Source: Devosia sp. SD17-2 (GTDB lineage: Bacteria; Pseudomonadota; Alphaproteobacteria; Rhizobiales; Devosiaceae). Taken from it: DNA of 64,000 nucleotides. The notes below the pieces were generated by a model. That model was not told the origin of the DNA. It saw nothing but the letters and a program-made list of their open reading frames with translations, and searched no databases. The DNA is taken from assembly GCF_029201565.1 (NCBI RefSeq), contig NZ_CP104002.1, positions 2,559,001-2,623,000 on the forward strand, in the 5' to 3' direction. This document shows positions 60,320-64,000 of this stretch, piece after piece. How positions within the stretch are numbered: the stretch's first letter is position 1; every line of letters begins with the position of its first letter. The translations under genes and the position numbers were made by a program.

Positions 60320-61870
60320 TTAGCTCTGCGCCAGGGTGGCGAAGAAGAGATCGATTTCTTCGTCGCGACGCGGCTGCCACTCGATGCGGTTCGACACGCC
60401 GTAGAAGTCGGGCTGGAAGTAGAGCTGCAGCCACGGGCCTTCTTCGTAGAAGAGCTTGAGCATGCGGTTGATCACGTCACGCGCAGCTTCCGGGGTTTCG
60501 GCCGAACGGGCCATATCCCAGTCAGCGAACCAGCGCGGATCGGTCCAGCTCTGGTAGTTGGTCGCAGCGTCGGGGGTCGAGAACAGGCTCATGTCATAGA
60601 GCGGGTTCCAGGTGACACCACCCTGCCCGAGGAAGAACAGCGGACCCATTTCCTTGGTGCGCAGCAGCGGCGAATAGACCGAGGCCCATTCGAGCAGTTC
60701 GACTTCGGTTTCGACGCCGACGTCGGTCAGCATCTGGCCGATGGCCTGGATCACGTTGGCATCAGCCAGGTAGCGGCCGCGCGGGCCCTGCATGCGGATG
60801 GAGAAACGGACGCCGTTTTCGCCACGCGGATAGCCGGCTTCGTCGAGGAGCTTCTCAGCCATTTCCGGATCATACGGGATCGGCTTGAGGTCCGGGTTGC
60901 CGTTCGGCGGATTGACGAGGCTGGTCATACGCTCGCAGCTCGTGCCCAGCAGCTGCTGGCAGATGCCGGGAACGTCGACTGCGTACTGCAGTGCGAAACG
61001 AACCTTCGGATCCTGGATCTCCTTGGCGCCCGGCATGCCGGCGACCTTTTCGCTCAGATTGAAGCCAATCTGCATGCGACGGGTGCCGCTCACGGCCTCG
61101 ACGTTGGAGGTGCCGGAGTCGTTGATGGCTCCAACCTGGTCAGGCGACACATTGGTGATGATGTCGACATTGCCAGCGATCAGTTCGGCGGTGCGGGTCG
61201 ATGCTTCCGGGATGATGCGCCAGATGATGTTCTGGAAATTGCCAGGATCCTGGACCTTCTCCATGACGATCTCGCTGCCGCGATCCCAACGAGCGATGCG
61301 ATAGGAACCGGAGCCGATCGGATTGGCCGCCGCTTCCTCGGCGGTCATCTGCTCATAGCTGTCCTTGCAGTGGATATAGACTTGGGCGAGCATGCCCAGT
61401 GCGAGGGTCGTGCGCGCCTTGACCTTGATCTGGACATTCAGATCATCAATGGCTTCAGCCGAGTCAAAACCGAGCGTGGTGTACACGAAGCCGGGCGTAT
61501 TGCCGGTGAAGGCATTGGCCGGATCGGCCGCACGGTTGAAGGAATAAGCGACGTCCTCGGCGGTGAGCGCTTCACCATCGTGGCAGGTGAGACCTTCCCT
61601 GAGCTTGAAGTCATACGTCAGGCCATCGTCGCTGACCTTGGTGTCCTCGACCAGGTAGGGCTGAACCACACCTTCATAGGTCACTTGGAAGAGCGTGGCG
61701 AAGAGATGCTTGGCAATATTGGCGTTATCGCGGCTGGAAATCTGCGCGGGGTCGAAAGTCGACGCATCGGCGCTGAGGCCGACGACGATGGTATTGTCGG
61801 CTGGCGCGGCCATCACAGGCGCGCTCAAAGCGGCAAGTGCCACGCCCGAAAGAAGGAGCTTTTTGAACAT
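60320..61870 (-). CDS. Dipeptide/oligosaccharide ABC substrate-binding protein, copy 2
   Basis: SBP_bac_5 family periplasmic binding protein of 516 residues. The ATG at 61870 (M-F-K-K-L-L-L) opens a signal peptide ending V-M-A-A-P. T-F-D-P-A-Q-I-S-S-R-D-N is the family opening, and a long two-lobed domain follows. It is a near-duplicate of the upstream gene at 61930: segments such as S-F-N-R-A-A-D-P-A-N-A-F-T-G-N and H-C-K-D-S-Y-E are identical. The longer open frame to 61921 lies over a hairpin and was not used. Confidence 0.9.
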   Translation of the reverse strand: MFKKLLLSGVALAALSAPVMAAPADNTIVVGLSADASTFDPAQISSRDNANIAKHLFATLFQVTYEGVVQPYLVEDTKVSDDGLTYDFKLREGLTCHDGEALTAEDVAYSFNRAADPANAFTGNTPGFVYTTLGFDSAEAIDDLNVQIKVKARTTLALGMLAQVYIHCKDSYEQMTAEEAAANPIGSGSYRIARWDRGSEIVMEKVQDPGNFQNIIWRIIPEASTRTAELIAGNVDIITNVSPDQVGAINDSGTSNVEAVSGTRRMQIGFNLSEKVAGMPGAKEIQDPKVRFALQYAVDVPGICQQLLGTSCERMTSLVNPPNGNPDLKPIPYDPEMAEKLLDEAGYPRGENGVRFSIRMQGPRGRYLADANVIQAIGQMLTDVGVETEVELLEWASVYSPLLRTKEMGPLFFLGQGGVTWNPLYDMSLFSTPDAATNYQSWTDPRWFADWDMARSAETPEAARDVINRMLKLFYEEGPWLQLYFQPDFYGVSNRIEWQPRRDEEIDLFFATLAQS

Positions 61871-61895
61871 TGGTTTGATCCTAAGACGCTTGGGC

Positions 61896-61920
61896 TGGCG
61901 CGGGCGGTGAGCCCGCGCCA
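61896..61920 (-). other. Intercistronic hairpin between the two binding-protein genes
   Basis: A ten-base perfect stem (TGGCGCGGGC / GCCCGCGCCA, loop GGTGA) lies nine bases after the stop of the 61930 gene. It has no U-tract on the minus strand, so it probably stabilises the upstream mRNA or attenuates reading. Confidence 0.55.
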
Positions 61921-61929
61921 ATTTTGTGA

Positions 61930-63489
61930 TTAGTTGGCAGCAATCGTGGTGTCGAAAAGGTAGACCTTCTCGTCACGACGAGGCTGGAAGTCGACACGCT
62001 TGGACACGCCGTAGAAGTCGGGCTGGAAGTACATCATCAGCCACGGCGGATCGTTGTAGAAGACTTCGAGCATGCGATCGATGACGACACGGCGTTCCTC
62101 ATCGGTCTTGGCGGCGGAGATCTCCGCCCAGCCGTCAAACCACTCCGGGTTGTCCCATTCGGTGTAGTTGGTACCGGCAGTCGGGGTGGACAGGTCGGTC
62201 ATGTCGTAGAGCGGGCTCCACGTACCACCACCAGTGCCCAGGAAGAACATCGGGCCGGCATCGTGGGCGCTGATCAGCGGCACGTAGACGGATGCCCATT
62301 CGAGCAGTTCGACGTTGGTCTGGACGCCGATGTCGGACAGATACTGGCCGACGGCGAGAGCGACGTTTGCGTCGTTGAGGTAACGACCACGCGGAGCCTG
62401 CATGGTGATTTCGAAGCGAACGCCGTCTTCACCGCGGGGATAGCCAGCCTCGTCGAGGAGCTTTTCGGCCATTTCCGGATCATAGGCATAGGGTTCGAGC
62501 GACTTGTTGTCGTTCGGCGGGTTCACCAGGCCGTTGGCACGGGTGCACTCGAAATTCAGCAGCTGCGAGCAGATCGCCGGAACGTCGACTGCGTACTGCA
62601 GTGCAACGCGCACCGCGGTTTCCTGGATAGCCTTGCCGCCTTCGCTGCCATCAGCGAAGTCCTGACGCTGGTTGAAACCAACGTACATGCGGCGCGTGCC
62701 CTGCACTGCCTTGACTTCGGCGTTCCCGGAGCCGTTGACGGCGTCGAGCTGGTCAGGTGCGACATTGGTGATGATGTCGACATTACCCGCAATAAGCTCG
62801 GCCGAACGGGTCGAAGCTTCGGGAATGATGCGCCAGACGATGGTCTGGGCATTGGCTTCATCTTCCTTGACGCGCTCAAGCACGACCTGGCTGCCACGAT
62901 CCCACGAAGCGAGTTTATAGGGGCCCGAGCCGATCGGCGTGCTGGCAGCATCTGCGAGGGACATTGCCTCGTAGCTGTCCTTGCAGTGAATGAACACTTC
63001 AGCGATCAGACCGAAGGACACCGGGTTCTTCTGGCCAAGGTTGATCTTGACCTCGCGCTCGCTGATGGCCTCGGCGCCGGCGAACTGGATCGAGGAATAG
63101 ACAAAGCCGGGCGTATTGCCGGTGAAGGCATTGGCCGGATCGGCTGCACGGTTGAAGGAATAGGCCGCGTCTTCAGCCGTCAACGCTTCGCCATCCTCGC
63201 AAACGAGGCCTTCGCGCAGCGTGTAGGTATATGACTTGCCGTCTTCTGCCTCGACGTAGCTTTCGGCCAGGTCCGGGACAATATCACCCTCGGGGGTGAT
63301 CTCGTACAGCGTACCAAAGATGTGCTTGGCGATGTTCGAGTTGTCGCGGCTGGAGATAGCTGCGGGGTCAAAAGTGTTCGCGTCCGCACTGATACCGACG
63401 GTTATGGTGTCTGCGGACTGTGCCACAGCGAGCGCTGGTGCAGCGAACACTGCAACGCCTGCCATGAGCAAAGCTCTGATATTGGTCAT
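61930..63489 (-). CDS. Dipeptide/oligosaccharide ABC substrate-binding protein, copy 1
   Basis: SBP_bac_5 periplasmic binding protein of 519 residues with a signal peptide ending A-L-A-V-A-Q-S. The family core T-F-D-P-A-A-I-S-S-R-D-N follows. The ATG at 63489 has GGGAG about 10 bases upstream. It is paralogous over its whole length to the 60320 gene, pointing to tandem duplication. Two binding proteins in one operon may widen the range of ligands passed to the DppBC-type permease. Confidence 0.9.
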   Translation of the reverse strand: MTNIRALLMAGVAVFAAPALAVAQSADTITVGISADANTFDPAAISSRDNSNIAKHIFGTLYEITPEGDIVPDLAESYVEAEDGKSYTYTLREGLVCEDGEALTAEDAAYSFNRAADPANAFTGNTPGFVYSSIQFAGAEAISEREVKINLGQKNPVSFGLIAEVFIHCKDSYEAMSLADAASTPIGSGPYKLASWDRGSQVVLERVKEDEANAQTIVWRIIPEASTRSAELIAGNVDIITNVAPDQLDAVNGSGNAEVKAVQGTRRMYVGFNQRQDFADGSEGGKAIQETAVRVALQYAVDVPAICSQLLNFECTRANGLVNPPNDNKSLEPYAYDPEMAEKLLDEAGYPRGEDGVRFEITMQAPRGRYLNDANVALAVGQYLSDIGVQTNVELLEWASVYVPLISAHDAGPMFFLGTGGGTWSPLYDMTDLSTPTAGTNYTEWDNPEWFDGWAEISAAKTDEERRVVIDRMLEVFYNDPPWLMMYFQPDFYGVSKRVDFQPRRDEKVYLFDTTIAAN

Positions 63490-63698
63490 TACGAGTAACT
63501 CCCTGTTGAATGGATAAGGCGCCCTGTGTTCCCGCCCAGGTCACCGTCCTACGGACTTGCGGAGACATCCCCGCACATCCTGCTCGCATACCCAGCCGCA
63601 CGAGTGGCACTCCACTTCGGCATGGGCCCACCCTGCACTCGCGCAGGGCACCCTCTTTCAGTCCCCAGGGCGCTAGCCCCGGTTGCAGTCATACGCTC
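63490..63698. other. Spacer upstream of the binding-protein operon
   Basis: A 209-base stretch with no supported gene. It lies between the partial Gfo/Idh gene at the right edge and the first binding protein. It could hold a promoter, but I see no clear -35/-10 or operator. Confidence 0.5.
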
Positions 63699-64000
63699 TC
63701 AGACCTGCTCCACGTGGGCAGCAGGATTTGAGCGGACGACCTTCTCGTTCGAGCCGCTTTCGGCACCGAATTCTGTGATGTCGACCGTACGGTTTTCGGT
63801 TGATGAAATGATGCAGGCCTCAACCATGTGCAGCGATCGCAGGTGGTCGCGACCGGAACACTGAAGCTCGGCCTCGCCCTTGAGGGCGGCCACAAAGGCT
63901 TCAAGCAGCAGGACGGCGTCGTTGTACCACTGCTCATAGGGCGGCAGTTCAACGCTGGTCAGCTGCTTGTCGTGTCGGAGGGCGAAATGCAGGTCACCGA
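63699..64000 (-). CDS. Gfo/Idh/MocA-family oxidoreductase, C-terminal part (5' end outside window)
   Basis: The reading frame enters from the right edge and ends at TGA 63701-63699. It gives about 100 residues with a typical C-terminus of the family (Y-E-Q-W-Y-N-D-A, L-E-A-F-V-A-A-L-K-G, L-R-S-L-H-M-V-E-A-C). The segment after the last helix, about 30 residues long, is less usual. Same-strand position before the two binding proteins suggests a shared regulon. The Gfo/Idh call rests on this C-terminal pattern only. Confidence 0.7.
   Translation of the reverse strand, partial: GDLHFALRHDKQLTSVELPPYEQWYNDAVLLLEAFVAALKGEAELQCSGRDHLRSLHMVEACIISSTENRTVDITEFGAESGSNEKVVRSNPAAHVEQV

Noticed and set aside
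60164..61933. A 589-codon plus-strand open frame antisense to the binding protein at 60320
   Set aside because: It has the same antisense composition and no motifs; the binding-protein gene has a signal peptide and a paralogue next door.
1..64000. CRISPR arrays, tRNA/rRNA genes, prophage or integrase genes, toxin-antitoxin pairs, biosynthetic gene clusters
   Set aside because: I looked for spaced direct repeats, RNA-gene hallmarks and characteristic proteins on both strands and saw none.

Overview
The window looks like chromosome of an alphaproteobacterium of the order Hyphomicrobiales, most likely a Devosia-type genus. This is inferred from the high GC content, the dense ATGA/TGATG-coupled operons, the many ABC importers, the rhizobial-style hmu heme locus and C-P lyase operon, and the Tat-exported proteins. 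I saw no rRNA, tRNA, CRISPR array, intact insertion sequence, phage gene or replication origin.

Layout. (1) 1-2931: end of a glycerol-3-phosphate importer (ugpE, ugpC) with a glycerophosphodiester phosphodiesterase and a DeoR-type regulator. (2) 3008-11826: heme uptake, with a TonB-dependent receptor divergent from hemP-hmuS-hmuT-hmuU-hmuV, a small secreted protein, and exbB-exbD-tonB. (3) 12088-23677: a phosphonate (C-P lyase) locus, phnGHIJKL then phnCDE1E2 on the minus strand, divergent phnF, and phnN/phnM. PhnJ has its complete cysteine set. A PhnF-type palindrome lies between phnG and phnF, and intergenic mosaic repeats sit inside the operon. (4) 24029-31690: two complete Fe3+/sugar-phosphate-type (AfuABC-like) ABC cores in tandem, with two binding proteins. 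(5) 31779-38773: a PP2C-like phosphatase, a DeoR regulator, NagA, a NagB-like deaminase, a hydroxypyruvate-isomerase homologue, a D-aminoacylase and an RpiR regulator. (6) 39072-47143: a NitT/TauT-type ABC importer followed by a VOC-like protein, an unrecognised 393-residue protein, two SDR dehydrogenases and two Gfo/Idh/MocA oxidoreductases, which together look like a catabolic pathway for an unknown polyol, sugar or cyclitol. (7) 47204-51723: a minus-strand respiratory module of a Tat-exported FAD dehydrogenase, a Cna-B/carboxypeptidase-regulatory-like protein and three related mono-heme cytochromes c. (8) 51893-56635: osmoregulated periplasmic glucan synthesis (opgG, a 45-codon small ORF, opgH, opgC). 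(9) 57282-64000: Gfo/Idh genes flanking a dipeptide/oligosaccharide-type ABC transporter with two near-duplicate binding proteins.

How the parts may work together. Phosphorus scavenging recurs: glycerol-3-phosphate uptake, phosphonate uptake and cleavage, and possibly sugar-phosphate import. The best candidate for something undescribed is module 7 next to pathway 6. A periplasmic flavoprotein with three cytochromes of one family could oxidise a substrate outside the inner membrane, with further steps by the cytoplasmic oxidoreductases next door. A second candidate is the grouping of AfuABC-like transporters with PP2C, NagA and NagB proteins, which suggests import and catabolism of a phosphorylated amino sugar. 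Both are inferences from gene context.
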